NCBI RefSeq assembly: GCF_016862315.1
Contig: NZ_BOMS01000009.1
Location: 1-64,000 of the forward strand
Direction of reading: 5' to 3'
DNA: 64,000 nt
Origin: Actinoplanes palleronii
Lineage (GTDB): Bacteria > Actinomycetota > Actinomycetes > Mycobacteriales > Micromonosporaceae
A model generated the notes under the pieces. That model had not been told where the DNA came from. It made no database searches and was given only the letters and a program-made list of their open reading frames with translations. Position numbers and translations under genes: made by a program. This document shows, one piece after another, positions 8,437-17,627 of the stretch; the first letter of the stretch is position 1, and each line of letters opens with the position of its first letter.

Positions 8437-9810
8437 ATGACGAATGACGCGCAGACTCTGCTCATCCTGGGTGCCTCGGGGGATCTGACCGCGCGGTTGC
8501 TGCTGCCCGGCCTGGGCGCGCTGCTGGCGGCCGGGGACGCGCCGCCGCTGACGCTGGTCGGTGCCGGGATGGACGAGTGGGACGCGGACCATTGGCGCAA
8601 GCGGGTCGTCGACGCGTTCGGTGACCACGGCACTGCGGAGCAGGCCGCGAAGGTCATCGAGGAGAGCACGTATGCGCAGGCCGACGTGACCAAGGCCGAG
8701 GACCTGCGGCGGCTGCTGGACGGGGCCGAGCGGCCGGTGATCTTCTTCGCGCTGCCGCCGGCGATCACCGCGAAGGCGTGTGAGGCGCTGACCGAGGTGG
8801 ACCTGCCGGAGGGCACCCGGCTGGTGCTGGAGAAGCCGTTCGGCACCAGCGCGAGCAGTGCCGCCTCGCTGAACCGGCTGCTCACCCGGCTGGTGCCGGA
8901 GGAGCAGGTGCACCGGGTGGACCACTTCCTGGGCAAGTCGACGGTGCTCAACATCCTCGGCGTGCGGTTCGCCAACCGGATCTTCGAGCCGCTGCTCACC
9001 TCCGAGCACGTGGAGAGCGTGGAGATCGTCTTCGACGAGGACCTCGCGCTCGAGGGGCGGGCCGGGTACTACGACCACGCCGGCGCGATGTCCGACATGA
9101 TCCAGAGCCACCTGCTGCAGATCCTGGCGATGCTGACCATGGAGGCGCCGCTCACGCTCGACCCGCAGGAGTTCCGTGACAAGACGTCCGAGGCGCTGCG
9201 CGCCACCCGGCTCTGGGGCGGCGACGCCAAGGAGTCCAGCGTGCGGGCCCGGTACACGGCCGGCGAACTGAACGGCAGACAGCTTCCCGCGTACGCCGAG
9301 GAGAAGGGCGTCGACCCGTCCCGCGAGACCGAGACGCTCGCCGAGGTCACCCTGGCCGTGGACAACTGGCGCTGGGCCGGTGTCCCGTTCACGCTGCGGT
9401 CCGGCAAGGCCGTCGCGAACAGCCGCAAGGAAGCGATCATCACGTTCAAGGCGGCGCCGCGGGTGCCGGGCGGGCTGCACGGGCACGACGCGCCGAACCG
9501 GCTGCGGATCGGGTTCGGGCCGGACATGCTCGCGCTCGACTTCACCGTGAACGGCCCCGGCGACCCGCTCGAACTGGACCCGGTGACCTGGGACGTCGAC
9601 TTCGGCCCGGGTGACCTGCCGCCGTACGGCGAGGTGCTGCGCGGGGTGTTCGACAACGATCCGATGCTCTCGGTGCGGGGCGACGCCGCCGAGCAGTGCT
9701 GGCGGATCGTCGAGCCGGTCGCGGCGGCGTGGCGGGCCGGCGAGGTGCCGCTGCTGGAGTACCCGGCCGGGAGCGCCGGACCGGATTCACCCACCCGTAC
9801 GGATGGTTGA
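8437..9810 (+). CDS. Glucose-6-phosphate dehydrogenase homologue
   Basis: A 457-residue oxidoreductase of the G6PDH family (glucose 6-phosphate + NADP+ to 6-phosphogluconolactone, pentose phosphate entry). The Rossmann motif GASGDL is at 12-17, EKPFG at 132-136, and the substrate-binding motif RVDHFLGK at 160-167 carries the catalytic His and Lys. Canonical enzymes have RKLxPAL after GDLxx; here it is RLLLPGL, so the usual Lys is replaced by Leu. This and the shorter length suggest a divergent paralogue. The ATG at 8437 was chosen because sequence upstream is palindromic repeat. Neither a lactonase nor a transketolase/transaldolase gene is adjacent, unlike a classical zwf operon. Confidence 0.85.
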   Translation: MTNDAQTLLILGASGDLTARLLLPGLGALLAAGDAPPLTLVGAGMDEWDADHWRKRVVDAFGDHGTAEQAAKVIEESTYAQADVTKAEDLRRLLDGAERPVIFFALPPAITAKACEALTEVDLPEGTRLVLEKPFGTSASSAASLNRLLTRLVPEEQVHRVDHFLGKSTVLNILGVRFANRIFEPLLTSEHVESVEIVFDEDLALEGRAGYYDHAGAMSDMIQSHLLQILAMLTMEAPLTLDPQEFRDKTSEALRATRLWGGDAKESSVRARYTAGELNGRQLPAYAEEKGVDPSRETETLAEVTLAVDNWRWAGVPFTLRSGKAVANSRKEAIITFKAAPRVPGGLHGHDAPNRLRIGFGPDMLALDFTVNGPGDPLELDPVTWDVDFGPGDLPPYGEVLRGVFDNDPMLSVRGDAAEQCWRIVEPVAAAWRAGEVPLLEYPAGSAGPDSPTRTDG

Positions 9811-9848
9811 TCGTTGCCCGTGACCGGATGAGCGGAGAACCTCGTTCC

Positions 9849-10610
9849 GTGGCCGACTGGATTCTGGTGCCCTGCCTGGTGTCGTTGCGCACCGAGTTCG
9901 ACACCCTCGCACCGCACCGCGACCGCACCTCGGACGGCTCGATCGGCAATCAGGCGCACGCCCGGTCGAGTTCGGACCACAATCCGGACGAGACCGGGAA
10001 CACGCCGTCCGAGGACGCCGACCGGGTCAACGAGGTGCACGCCATCGACGTCGACGACGACCTGCGCAAGCCCGGCTGGACGATGGCCCGGGCCGTGCAG
10101 GTCATCGTCGGCCGGCACCGGGCCGGCCAGGACGACCGGCTGCAGAACGTGATCTTCGACCGGCAGGTCTGGTCGCGCAGCTGGGGCTGGACCGCCCGGG
10201 ACTACGCCGGGCCCAGCCCGCACACCGAGCACGCGCACTTCTCCGCCCGATACACCACCGCGCAGGAGCGGGACACCCGCCCGTGGGGACTCTTGGAGGA
10301 CGACATGACCGAAGCCGAGGTGATGGCCGCCGTGCTCAAGGCCCTGGAGTCCGATCGCGGTCAGAAAGCGGTCGGCGCCGGCTCGTGGAACCACGTCGAG
10401 ATCAACCCGGCCACCGGCAAGAAGGACTTCCGGATGGGTGGCTGGGCCCGTAACGACCTGGTCCGCAGCGCGGAGCGGATGGACGTGCTCACCTCCGGCC
10501 TGGACGAGATCCTGGCCGTGCTCGCCCAGCGCCCGGCCGGCGAGATCGCCGAGGTGCTGCGCCGCAGCCTGGGCGACCGCGCCGGCGAGGTCGGCCGGCT
10601 GCTGCAATAG
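9849..10610 (+). CDS. Endolysin-like M15-type metallopeptidase, prophage-like orphan
   Basis: A 253-residue protein whose first about 135 residues look like a phage cell-wall peptidase of the M15/D-Ala-D-Ala carboxypeptidase type. Candidate zinc ligands are His44 (SSDHNPDE), Asp67 (HAIDVDDD) and His128/His130 (HTEHAHFS). Residues 135-253 are a helical tail, with no recognised wall-binding domain. The GTG at 9849 with GGAG upstream is preferred; an ATG at 9828 is possible. No signal peptide is seen, as in holin-dependent lysins. No holin, terminase or tail genes are nearby, so this is either a domesticated lysin or a prophage remnant. It starts 38 bp after the dehydrogenase stop. Confidence 0.6.
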   Translation: MADWILVPCLVSLRTEFDTLAPHRDRTSDGSIGNQAHARSSSDHNPDETGNTPSEDADRVNEVHAIDVDDDLRKPGWTMARAVQVIVGRHRAGQDDRLQNVIFDRQVWSRSWGWTARDYAGPSPHTEHAHFSARYTTAQERDTRPWGLLEDDMTEAEVMAAVLKALESDRGQKAVGAGSWNHVEINPATGKKDFRMGGWARNDLVRSAERMDVLTSGLDEILAVLAQRPAGEIAEVLRRSLGDRAGEVGRLLQ

Positions 10611-10613
10611 TGC

Positions 10614-12212
10614 TCAGAGCGGCCCGGCCGGCAGGTCGCGGCGGACCACCTTGCCGGTGGCGTTGCGCGGCAGCTCGTCGATGAAGATCACGTCGCGCGG
10701 CACCTTGTAGCGCGCCAGCAGGGCCCGCACGTAGTCCCGGATCTCCTGCGGGTCCTGCGACGCGTCCGGGGTGGACACCACGAAGGCGCGCAGCCGGCTG
10801 CCGAACTCCGGGTCGTCGACGCCGATCACCGCGGCCTCGACCACGTCGTCGCGTTCGGCCAGCAGGTTCTCCACTTCGAGCGGGTAGACGTTCTCCCCAC
10901 CCGAGATGATCATGTCGTCGTCGCGGCCGTCGATGTAGAGCAGGCCGGCGTCGTCCAGGTGGCCGCGGTCGCCGGTGGCCATGAAACCGTCGATGACCTG
11001 CTTGCGCTGGCCGTCGGTGTAGCCCTCGAACGGGATGCCGGTGCGGACGAACACCCGGCCGGTGACGTGCGCCCGGGTGATCTTGGCGTCCTGGTCGTCG
11101 TAGAGCCCGACGTGCACGGTGACCGGCGGCCGGCCGACCGTGCCCGGCGCGCGGCGGGACTCGGCGGGCTGGGCCACCGAGGCGACGGCCACCTCGGTCG
11201 ACCCGTACACGTTGTAGATCACCTCGCCGAAGGTGTCCTGGAACCGGGTGGTCAGCTCCGGGGCGAGCGGGGAACCGGCCACGAAGACCGAGCGCAGCGA
11301 CGACGTGTCGTACTTGGCGATGACCTCCGGGCCGAGCGCCAGGATCCGGGTGAGCATGGTCGGGATCGCAACGAGCATCTGCGCCCGGTGCTCGGCGATC
11401 GCCCGCAGGATGGTCTCCGGGTCGAACCGGCGCAGCAGCACGGCGTGGTCGGCGAGCGACAACCCGACGGTCCAGGCCCCGAAGCCGGTGCTGTGGAACA
11501 GCGGCGAGGCGACCACGATCGCGCCCTGCCGGGGGAACGGGATCCGGTCCGCGATCAGGGCGCTGGCCAGCGGCGACACCTTGGTGCGCGGAGCGCCCTT
11601 GGGCAGCCCGGTGGTGCCGCTGGTCAGGATGATGAAACCGGGCGGGCGCTCCGGCATCGGCAGCGGGGTGATCGGCCGGCCGGCGATCAGCATGTCGATG
11701 GTCTTGTCGGCAGCGCCCTCGTCGGCCCAGGTCAGGTAGCGCGGCAGGTCACCCGGCAGCGCCTCGATCACCGGGGCGAACTCGCTGTCGTAGAGCACCG
11801 CGCGGACGTTCTCCCGCGCCACCACCTCGGCGAACTGCTGCGGCGCCAGGCCGGTGTTCATCAGGGCCAGGCGCAGGTTGGCGCGGGCCGCGGCGCTGAT
11901 CGTCAGCACCAGGCCGCGGTGGTCGCGGGCCAGCACCCCGATCACCGAGCGCTCCGGCAGGTTCAGCTCGCGCAGGGCGTGCGCCAGCGCGTTCGACTGC
12001 TCGTCGAGCTGACGGTAGTTGAGCGTGCCGCGCTCGTCGGTGAGTGCCGGCGCGTGGGGATGCTCGGCGGCCGCCTTCATGATCAGGGCGGCCTGCGGGC
12101 CGAGCCGGGCGTTGCGTTTCGCCGCGCCGAGCAGGTGGTCCGGGCGCAGCAGGTTGACGATGCCGATCTGGTGCATCCGCAGTACCGCGCGCAGGTTTTC
12201 CAGGGTGCTCAT
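10614..12212 (-). CDS. Acyl-CoA ligase (ANL superfamily, FadD-like)
   Basis: A 532-residue adenylate-forming enzyme that should activate a carboxylic acid to its acyl-AMP and then CoA thioester. The motifs in order are the P-loop-like LTSGTTGLPKG, the YGSTEVA adenine motif, a GDRG region with the ribose-binding Asp, the hinge GRDDDMI and the C-terminal ATGK with the catalytic Lys. Length and motifs fit mycobacterial-type FadD enzymes; chain length is not readable. It lies 2 bp downstream of the fusion gene on the same strand, so the two are almost certainly cotranscribed and act on the same substrate. Confidence 0.9.
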   Translation of the reverse strand: MSTLENLRAVLRMHQIGIVNLLRPDHLLGAAKRNARLGPQAALIMKAAAEHPHAPALTDERGTLNYRQLDEQSNALAHALRELNLPERSVIGVLARDHRGLVLTISAAARANLRLALMNTGLAPQQFAEVVARENVRAVLYDSEFAPVIEALPGDLPRYLTWADEGAADKTIDMLIAGRPITPLPMPERPPGFIILTSGTTGLPKGAPRTKVSPLASALIADRIPFPRQGAIVVASPLFHSTGFGAWTVGLSLADHAVLLRRFDPETILRAIAEHRAQMLVAIPTMLTRILALGPEVIAKYDTSSLRSVFVAGSPLAPELTTRFQDTFGEVIYNVYGSTEVAVASVAQPAESRRAPGTVGRPPVTVHVGLYDDQDAKITRAHVTGRVFVRTGIPFEGYTDGQRKQVIDGFMATGDRGHLDDAGLLYIDGRDDDMIISGGENVYPLEVENLLAERDDVVEAAVIGVDDPEFGSRLRAFVVSTPDASQDPQEIRDYVRALLARYKVPRDVIFIDELPRNATGKVVRRDLPAGPL

Positions 12213-12214
12213 GA

Positions 12215-14839
12215 TCAGGCCTTTCGCCGGAGGTCGTCGACGGTGCGGTGGGCACGGAGCAGAGCCTCCGCCGGGTGGGCGGCGATCGAGGCCGCGAGAT
12301 CAAGAGCTGTCTGGTACGCCGTGCCGGCCGGGGTGATCCGGTTGATCAGTCCGAGGTCGTGGAGGCGGCGGGCCGGGATCGGGTCACCGGTGAGCAGCAG
12401 TTCCATGGCGAGGGCGCGGGGCAGCAGGCCGGCCAGCCGCCGGAGCCCGCTCCCGGCGTCGTCGCTCTCCGGGACGCCGATCAGCGCGTCCTCGGCGGCG
12501 ACGATCAGGTCGGCGGCCAGCCCCGCTCCCCCGCCGTCGGCGGCCTCGACCGCGGCGATCAGCGGCTTGCCGGCGGCGAACGTGATCGTGCCGGCCGGGG
12601 CCGGGCCCGCGAGGACGGCGACCTTGGCGTCCGGGTCCGCGTCGAAGTCCTCGACGGCGTGGTGCAGTGCGTCGGCGGTTGCCGTCGCACCGAGCCGGAT
12701 CACGGTGACCGGGCCGCGCCACTCGACCAGCACCGCGGGCTCACCGGGCGGCGGGAGCGGCTTGCCCTCCGGCTGCACGTCGCCGGCCGGATCGACCCGG
12801 CGGACCACCCGGCTGCCGTCGTCCAGGATCTCCGTGACGATCCCGGCCTCCGGCTCACCGTCGCGGCGGTAGACGACGGTGCCGGCCTCGCGCACCCCCG
12901 CGCCGCCGGTGCGCACCGCGCGGGTGGGGCGGTGCAGGCGCAGGCCCGCGTTGACGTCGCGGAACGGCCGGTCCGGCGGCGACGCGGAGAACACCGTGGC
13001 GGCGTGCTTGGTGAGGTACCAGCCGACCGCGGTGGCGAGCCCGAGACCGTCCGGGTCGGCGCGCAGCCTCGGCACCAGGGTGGCCACCGCGTGACTCGCG
13101 TAGTTGTTGCCCGGCCCGCCGGCGAAGGTCAGTCCCCCGGTCACGGTGAGCGGCCGGTCCGGGTCGTCGATCGGCAGGCCCAGCTCGGCGGCGGCGATCT
13201 GGACCGCGGACGGGAAGCAGGCGTAGAGATCCAGGTGCCGGACGTCGCCGATGGTCCGGCCGGTGTGCGCGAGGACCGCCGTGCCGACCGCGTGCAGGGC
13301 CGGTGAGGTGGTCAGGTCGGCGCGTTCGGTGACGAACCAGGTGTCGGCGGCGTGCGCCCCGGCGTACGGAAAAATCCATCGGCCCTGCGGGACGCCGGCG
13401 TCGCGGGCCGCCTCGGCGCTGCACATGATCAGGCCGGCGGCCTGGTTGACCTGCAGGTTCGCGGTGAGCAGCTTGGTGTACGGCGCGCAGACCGGGCGGT
13501 TGCCGCCGTCCGGGGTGGCGAGCCCGGCCGCGGTGCGCGGTTGGCGCAACCAGGCGTAGGGGTTGGTCGCGGCGACCTCGGCGAAGCGCGCCCACAGCCC
13601 GGTGATCCGCTTCAGGTGATCGCTTTGGGACAGTCCGAGGCGGGCGCGGAGCGCGGACTCGATCAGGGCGTAGACGTGCAGCGGGGAGATCAGGCCGGCG
13701 GCGGTCTCCGCGGCGTTGTTCGGCTCGCGGTCGGCGCCGAGGGTGCGCGAGGGTGCCGTGCCGTCGGGTTGGGCAGGCCAGCCGAGCGGGCGGCCGGCGC
13801 GCTCGGCGGCGGCCGCGGTCGCGGCGGCCTCGGCACCGGCGATCAGGGCGACCGTGGTCTCGCCGCGAGTGATCGCGGCGGCGAGGTCGTTGATCAGCCG
13901 GAGCGGTCCGTCGCCCCCGAAGAGCCCGGTCTGCACGGTGGTCTGTGGCGCGGCGCCGACCTGCGCGGCGACGAGCGCCCCGCCGTCGGGGTATTGCCAG
14001 GACACACTGGCCACCCACCCGACGGTGTCCGCGTTCTTGAGGAGATCGGCGCTGCCGCCGTCCGTGTCGCTGCGCCGCCCTGCGCCGCCGTCCGTGCCGC
14101 TGGACCGCGCTGCGCCGCTTTCCGGCGCGCTTGCTGCGGCGCTGTCCTGTGCGGCGAGGCGCAGGGCGCGGACCGCGAGCGACACCGGGTCGCCGTCGCG
14201 GACGTCCGTGGTGTGGTCGCTGACCTGGCCCACGCCGACGATGACCGGGGTCCACGGGTCGAGGTCGCGCCCGCTCCGCTCATGCCGGATTTTTCCTGGC
14301 TTCTCGCGCTTTTTCTGAGGTCCGGGCACCGCGGCGACCGGCAGATCAGCGGCCGCCAGCCTCCGCAAGGAGCTCCGCAGCGCGTCCGCGAGACTCCGCG
14401 CCACCATCGGCCCGAGCGGTCCCGCCGTCGGCCCGCCCTGCACCCCGCCGTCCAGCCGCACCACCGTCCCGGCCCCACCCGGGCCCGTTTCCAGCGACAG
14501 GTAGACACCGACCTCGATGCCCATCGGCCCGGTCCCGTCCAACCAGAGATACCGCGGCCCGTCCGCCCCGGCGACCGTCCAGCGCACCTCGACCGGCGTA
14601 CCCATCAGCTTGACCCGCTCGGCGAACCGCGCACCGGCCGACAGCACCGGAGGCGGCTCGGCCGGCCAGCCGGTGTGCATCACCAGCCAGTCCGCCATCC
14701 GGGCCGGCGTCGCCAGATAGCCGAACACCCGCTCGACCGGCGCGGCGACCGCCACGGACAGCGCCCACGGCCGGGCCAGCACGCGCGGCGGCGGCACGGC
14801 GGGCGGTGCGGCGGGCTCGGATCGGCGGCGAAGACGCAT
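12215..14839 (-). CDS. SRPBCC / thiolase-like / enoyl-CoA hydratase three-domain fusion
   Basis: An 874-residue fusion. Residues about 20-185 form an SRPBCC (polyketide-cyclase-like) domain. Residues about 194-640 form a thiolase-like domain (DPWTPVIVGVGQV through GNNYASHAV), followed by an OB-like segment as in type 1 thiolase-like proteins. Residues about 700-874 are a crotonase-fold enoyl-CoA hydratase/isomerase. Where a thiolase should have its nucleophilic Cys, the sequence reads TGLFGGDGPL, so classical thiolysis is unlikely. The hydratase part is short and its oxyanion-hole region abbreviated. It is cotranscribed with the acyl-CoA ligase and divergent from a TetR regulator, pointing to breakdown or modification of an acyl-CoA substrate. 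One continuous frame supports a real fusion. Confidence 0.8.
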   Translation of the reverse strand: MRLRRRSEPAAPPAVPPPRVLARPWALSVAVAAPVERVFGYLATPARMADWLVMHTGWPAEPPPVLSAGARFAERVKLMGTPVEVRWTVAGADGPRYLWLDGTGPMGIEVGVYLSLETGPGGAGTVVRLDGGVQGGPTAGPLGPMVARSLADALRSSLRRLAAADLPVAAVPGPQKKREKPGKIRHERSGRDLDPWTPVIVGVGQVSDHTTDVRDGDPVSLAVRALRLAAQDSAAASAPESGAARSSGTDGGAGRRSDTDGGSADLLKNADTVGWVASVSWQYPDGGALVAAQVGAAPQTTVQTGLFGGDGPLRLINDLAAAITRGETTVALIAGAEAAATAAAAERAGRPLGWPAQPDGTAPSRTLGADREPNNAAETAAGLISPLHVYALIESALRARLGLSQSDHLKRITGLWARFAEVAATNPYAWLRQPRTAAGLATPDGGNRPVCAPYTKLLTANLQVNQAAGLIMCSAEAARDAGVPQGRWIFPYAGAHAADTWFVTERADLTTSPALHAVGTAVLAHTGRTIGDVRHLDLYACFPSAVQIAAAELGLPIDDPDRPLTVTGGLTFAGGPGNNYASHAVATLVPRLRADPDGLGLATAVGWYLTKHAATVFSASPPDRPFRDVNAGLRLHRPTRAVRTGGAGVREAGTVVYRRDGEPEAGIVTEILDDGSRVVRRVDPAGDVQPEGKPLPPPGEPAVLVEWRGPVTVIRLGATATADALHHAVEDFDADPDAKVAVLAGPAPAGTITFAAGKPLIAAVEAADGGGAGLAADLIVAAEDALIGVPESDDAGSGLRRLAGLLPRALAMELLLTGDPIPARRLHDLGLINRITPAGTAYQTALDLAASIAAHPAEALLRAHRTVDDLRRKA

Positions 14840-14933
14840 CGACTCCTCTTAACAGTCTCGCGTGACGGTAATTCAGTGACGTGCATCACGACAAGACCGA
14901 AAACGGTCGGGAAAGTTCGGTCATGGACGCCAC

Positions 14934-14955
14934 TAACCGTCACGTCGTACGGTAA
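14934..14955. promoter_or_regulatory. Candidate TetR operator in the divergent promoter region
   Basis: TAACCGT and ACGGTAA flank an 8-bp spacer, pairing at all but one position, just upstream of the tetR GTG start. The 121-bp divergent region also has GACCG-AAAA-CGGTC at 14895-14908 and TCGGTC at 14917-14922. TetR repressors usually bind such dyads in the shared promoter region and repress both directions. Assignment rests on position and symmetry only. Confidence 0.4.
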
Positions 14956-14960
14956 GTGCC

Positions 14961-15581
14961 GTGAGGCGGACCCAGGCCCAGCGCAGCGAGGCCACCCGAG
15001 AGCGGATCCTCGACGCGACGTGCCAGTCCCTGGTCGAGCGCGGTTACGCGGAGACCACCACGGCCGAGGTCCTGGCCCGTGCCGACGTGCCCCGCGGCAC
15101 GCTGCTGCACCACTTCCCCACCAAGGTCGACCTGCTGGTCGCCTCGGTCCAGCACGTCGCCCGGCGGCGGCTGGACGCGCTGGTCGCCGAGCTCGACGCG
15201 GTGCCCGGCGACGGCGCCGAGCTGGACGCGTTCGTCGACATCGTCTGGCGGCACTTCTCCGCCCCGCTGTTCTGGGCCGCGCTCGAGCTGTGGAACGCCG
15301 CCCGTACCGACACCGAGCTGCGGGCCGCGCTGATGCCGGTGGAGAAGGAGGTGTTCGGGGTGCTGCACGACCGGGGCGTGGCGCTGCTCGGGGACGATCC
15401 GCGGGTGCCCACCGTCGTACAGATGACTTTTGAGGTGATGACGGGCCTGGTGATGACCGGCATCGTGAGCGGGGAGCTGGGGCGCCGGGAATTGCTGATC
15501 CGCCGGTGGAAACGGGCGGCCGCGGTCCTGCTCGGGCGGCGTGCCCCGGACACCCTCGTCGAACGCGCGAAGGGACACTGA
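14961..15581 (+). CDS. TetR-family transcriptional repressor
   Basis: A 206-residue regulator. The N-terminal helix-turn-helix spans about residues 8-55 (RERILDATCQSLVERGYAET, then TTAEVLARADVPRGTLLHHF), the classic TetR pattern; the rest is the helical ligand-binding and dimerisation domain. The start is GTG. It is divergent from the fusion/ligase operon and sits 2 nt upstream of an acyl-CoA dehydrogenase in the same direction. It probably represses both and is relieved by an acyl-CoA or related ligand, which is inference from context. Confidence 0.9.
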   Translation: MRRTQAQRSEATRERILDATCQSLVERGYAETTTAEVLARADVPRGTLLHHFPTKVDLLVASVQHVARRRLDALVAELDAVPGDGAELDAFVDIVWRHFSAPLFWAALELWNAARTDTELRAALMPVEKEVFGVLHDRGVALLGDDPRVPTVVQMTFEVMTGLVMTGIVSGELGRRELLIRRWKRAAAVLLGRRAPDTLVERAKGH

Positions 15582-15583
15582 CC

Positions 15584-16735
15584 ATGTACGAGGACCCGTT
15601 CGAGACCGCGGAACGCGTCACGTTGCGCGCGTCGATGACCCGGTTCGTCCAGCGGGAGATCACCCCGCACCTGGCCGACTGGGAACGCGCCGGCGAGATC
15701 CCCCGCGAGCTGCACCTCAGCGCGGCCAAGGCCGGCCTCTACGCCATCAGCTTCCCGGAACAGGTCGGTGGCGACGGCGGCGACACGGTCGACATGGTGG
15801 TGGCCACCGAGGCGTTCCTGGAGGCGGGCGGCTCGTCCGGCTGCCACGCCGCGCTGTTCACCCACGGCATCGCGCTGCCGCACATGGTCGCGACCGGCGA
15901 TCCCGGCCTGATCGAGCGGTTCGTCCGCCCGGCGCTGGCCGGTGAGAAACTCTGCTCGCTGGGCGTCACCGAGCCGGACGCCGGGTCGGACGTCGGCGCG
16001 CTGCGCACCACGGCGGTCCGCGACGGCGACGACTACGTGGTCAACGGCGCCAAGCTGTTCATCACCACCGGCACCCGGGCCGACTTCGTGACCACCGCGG
16101 TCCGTACCGGCGGCCCGGGCGCGGCCGGGATCAGCCTGCTGGTGATCGAGCGCGGCACGCCCGGTTTCGCGGTCTCCCGCAAACTCGACAAGATGGGCTG
16201 GCTCTGCTCGGACACCGCCGAGCTGTCGTTCACCGACTGCCGGGTCCCGGCCGCGAACCTGGTCGGGCCGGAGAACGGCGGGTTCCCGCTGATCGGGCAG
16301 GTGTTCGTACCGGAAAGAATCGTCACGGCGGTACACGGCTACGCGATCGCCCAGCGCTGTCTCGACCTGACCCTGGAGCACGTGCGCCGGCGGGAGACGT
16401 TCGGCCGACCGCTGATCAGCCGGCAGGTGGTCCGGCACAAGCTGGTCGAGATGCGCCAGCGGATCGAGCTGGCCCGCGCCTTCACCCGGCGGGTCGCGGC
16501 CCGGCACGCCGCCGGCGAGTGGGTGGCCGGCGAGGTCTGCCTGGCCAAGAACGCCGCGGTCGAGGCGTGCAAACACGTCGTCGACGAGGCGGTCCAGCTG
16601 CACGGCGGCATGGGCTACCTGCGCGAGTCCGAGGTCGAACGCCACTACCGCGACACCCGCATCCTCGGCATCGGCGCCGGCACCACCGAGGTCATGACCG
16701 ACCTGGCCGCCAAACTCTTCCACTACGACCGCTGA
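15584..16735 (+). CDS. Acyl-CoA dehydrogenase
   Basis: A 383-residue FAD enzyme introducing a 2,3-double bond into an acyl-CoA. Family features are visible in order: the N-terminal helical domain, LGVTEPDAGSDVG (FAD/substrate loop), the beta-domain ending in SFTDCRVP, and the C-terminal helical domain with LHGGMGYLRE and GAGTTEVM, the Glu being at the usual catalytic position. It starts 2 nt after the tetR stop, hence a two-gene operon. With the divergent ligase and hydratase it supplies the oxidation step of a beta-oxidation-like route. The substrate is unknown. Confidence 0.9.
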   Translation: MYEDPFETAERVTLRASMTRFVQREITPHLADWERAGEIPRELHLSAAKAGLYAISFPEQVGGDGGDTVDMVVATEAFLEAGGSSGCHAALFTHGIALPHMVATGDPGLIERFVRPALAGEKLCSLGVTEPDAGSDVGALRTTAVRDGDDYVVNGAKLFITTGTRADFVTTAVRTGGPGAAGISLLVIERGTPGFAVSRKLDKMGWLCSDTAELSFTDCRVPAANLVGPENGGFPLIGQVFVPERIVTAVHGYAIAQRCLDLTLEHVRRRETFGRPLISRQVVRHKLVEMRQRIELARAFTRRVAARHAAGEWVAGEVCLAKNAAVEACKHVVDEAVQLHGGMGYLRESEVERHYRDTRILGIGAGTTEVMTDLAAKLFHYDR

Positions 16736-16820
16736 TCCGGACAGTTGCCTTCCTGGGGCAGGAACGATAGACAGTTGTGGTTCTTGGCAGAGTGTCCGAT
16801 GGGGATCGTGGAGGGCTGGC

Positions 16821-17627
16821 GTGACGGAGCCGATCGAGTGGGTGCCGGCCGGGATCGACGTGAATCGGCCGAGTGCGGCGCGCGTCTACGACTACTTCCT
16901 GGGTGGGGCGCACAACTTCGCGGTCGACCGGGCGCTCGCCGAGCAGATCGCCGCGATGACGCCGAACATCGGTGAGACCATGCGGTCCAACCGGGTCTTC
17001 CTGCGCCGGGCGGTGCGCTACCTGGCCGGGCAGGGCATCCGCCAGTTCCTGGACATCGGCTCGGGCATCCCGACGGCCGGCAACGTGCACGAGATCGCGC
17101 TGGCGGCGGCGCCCGGCGCGAGCGTCGTCTACGTCGACATCGACCCGGTGGCGGTCGAGCACAGCCGGGCGATCCTGGCCGGCGTGGACCGGACCGGGGT
17201 GATCTGTGCCGACGTGCGCGACGCCGACCGGGTGCTCGCCGAGGCGGAGAAGCTCGGCCTGGACTTCACCCGGCCGGTCGCGGTGCTGCTGGCCGGGGTG
17301 CTGCACTTCGTACCGGACGCCGACGATCCGGCCTCGGCGGTGGCGGCGCTGGGTGCGGCCGTCGCGCCGGGCAGCTACCTGCTGATCTCGCACGCCACCG
17401 GGGACGGGCAGCCGGCCGAGGTGATCGAGGCGCAGAAGCTGTCCGGGCGGACGGCCACCGAGATCGTGCTGCGCCCGGCGGCCGCGGTCACCTCGTACTT
17501 CCAAGGGTTTGATCTGGTCGAACCGGGCCTGGTCTTCATCCCGCAGTGGCGGCCGGACCCACAGGATCCGGTCGACGAGCACCCCGAGCGAGTGGGAGCG
17601 TACGCCGGCGTCGGCCGCAAGGGATGA
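16821..17627 (+). CDS. SAM-dependent methyltransferase, DUF574/Methyltransf_19 family
   Basis: A 268-residue cytoplasmic protein of the actinobacterial S-adenosylmethionine methyltransferase family once called DUF574. The signature opening NRPSAARVYDYFLGGAHNF, the SAM-binding loop LDIGSGIPTAGNVHE and the acidic strand VYVDIDPVAVEHS are all present. The methyl acceptor is not known for this family. The GTG start at 16821 follows GGAGGG. Its stop overlaps the start of the PAS-GGDEF-EAL gene in an ATGA, so the two are translationally coupled. Confidence 0.85.
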   Translation: MTEPIEWVPAGIDVNRPSAARVYDYFLGGAHNFAVDRALAEQIAAMTPNIGETMRSNRVFLRRAVRYLAGQGIRQFLDIGSGIPTAGNVHEIALAAAPGASVVYVDIDPVAVEHSRAILAGVDRTGVICADVRDADRVLAEAEKLGLDFTRPVAVLLAGVLHFVPDADDPASAVAALGAAVAPGSYLLISHATGDGQPAEVIEAQKLSGRTATEIVLRPAAAVTSYFQGFDLVEPGLVFIPQWRPDPQDPVDEHPERVGAYAGVGRKG

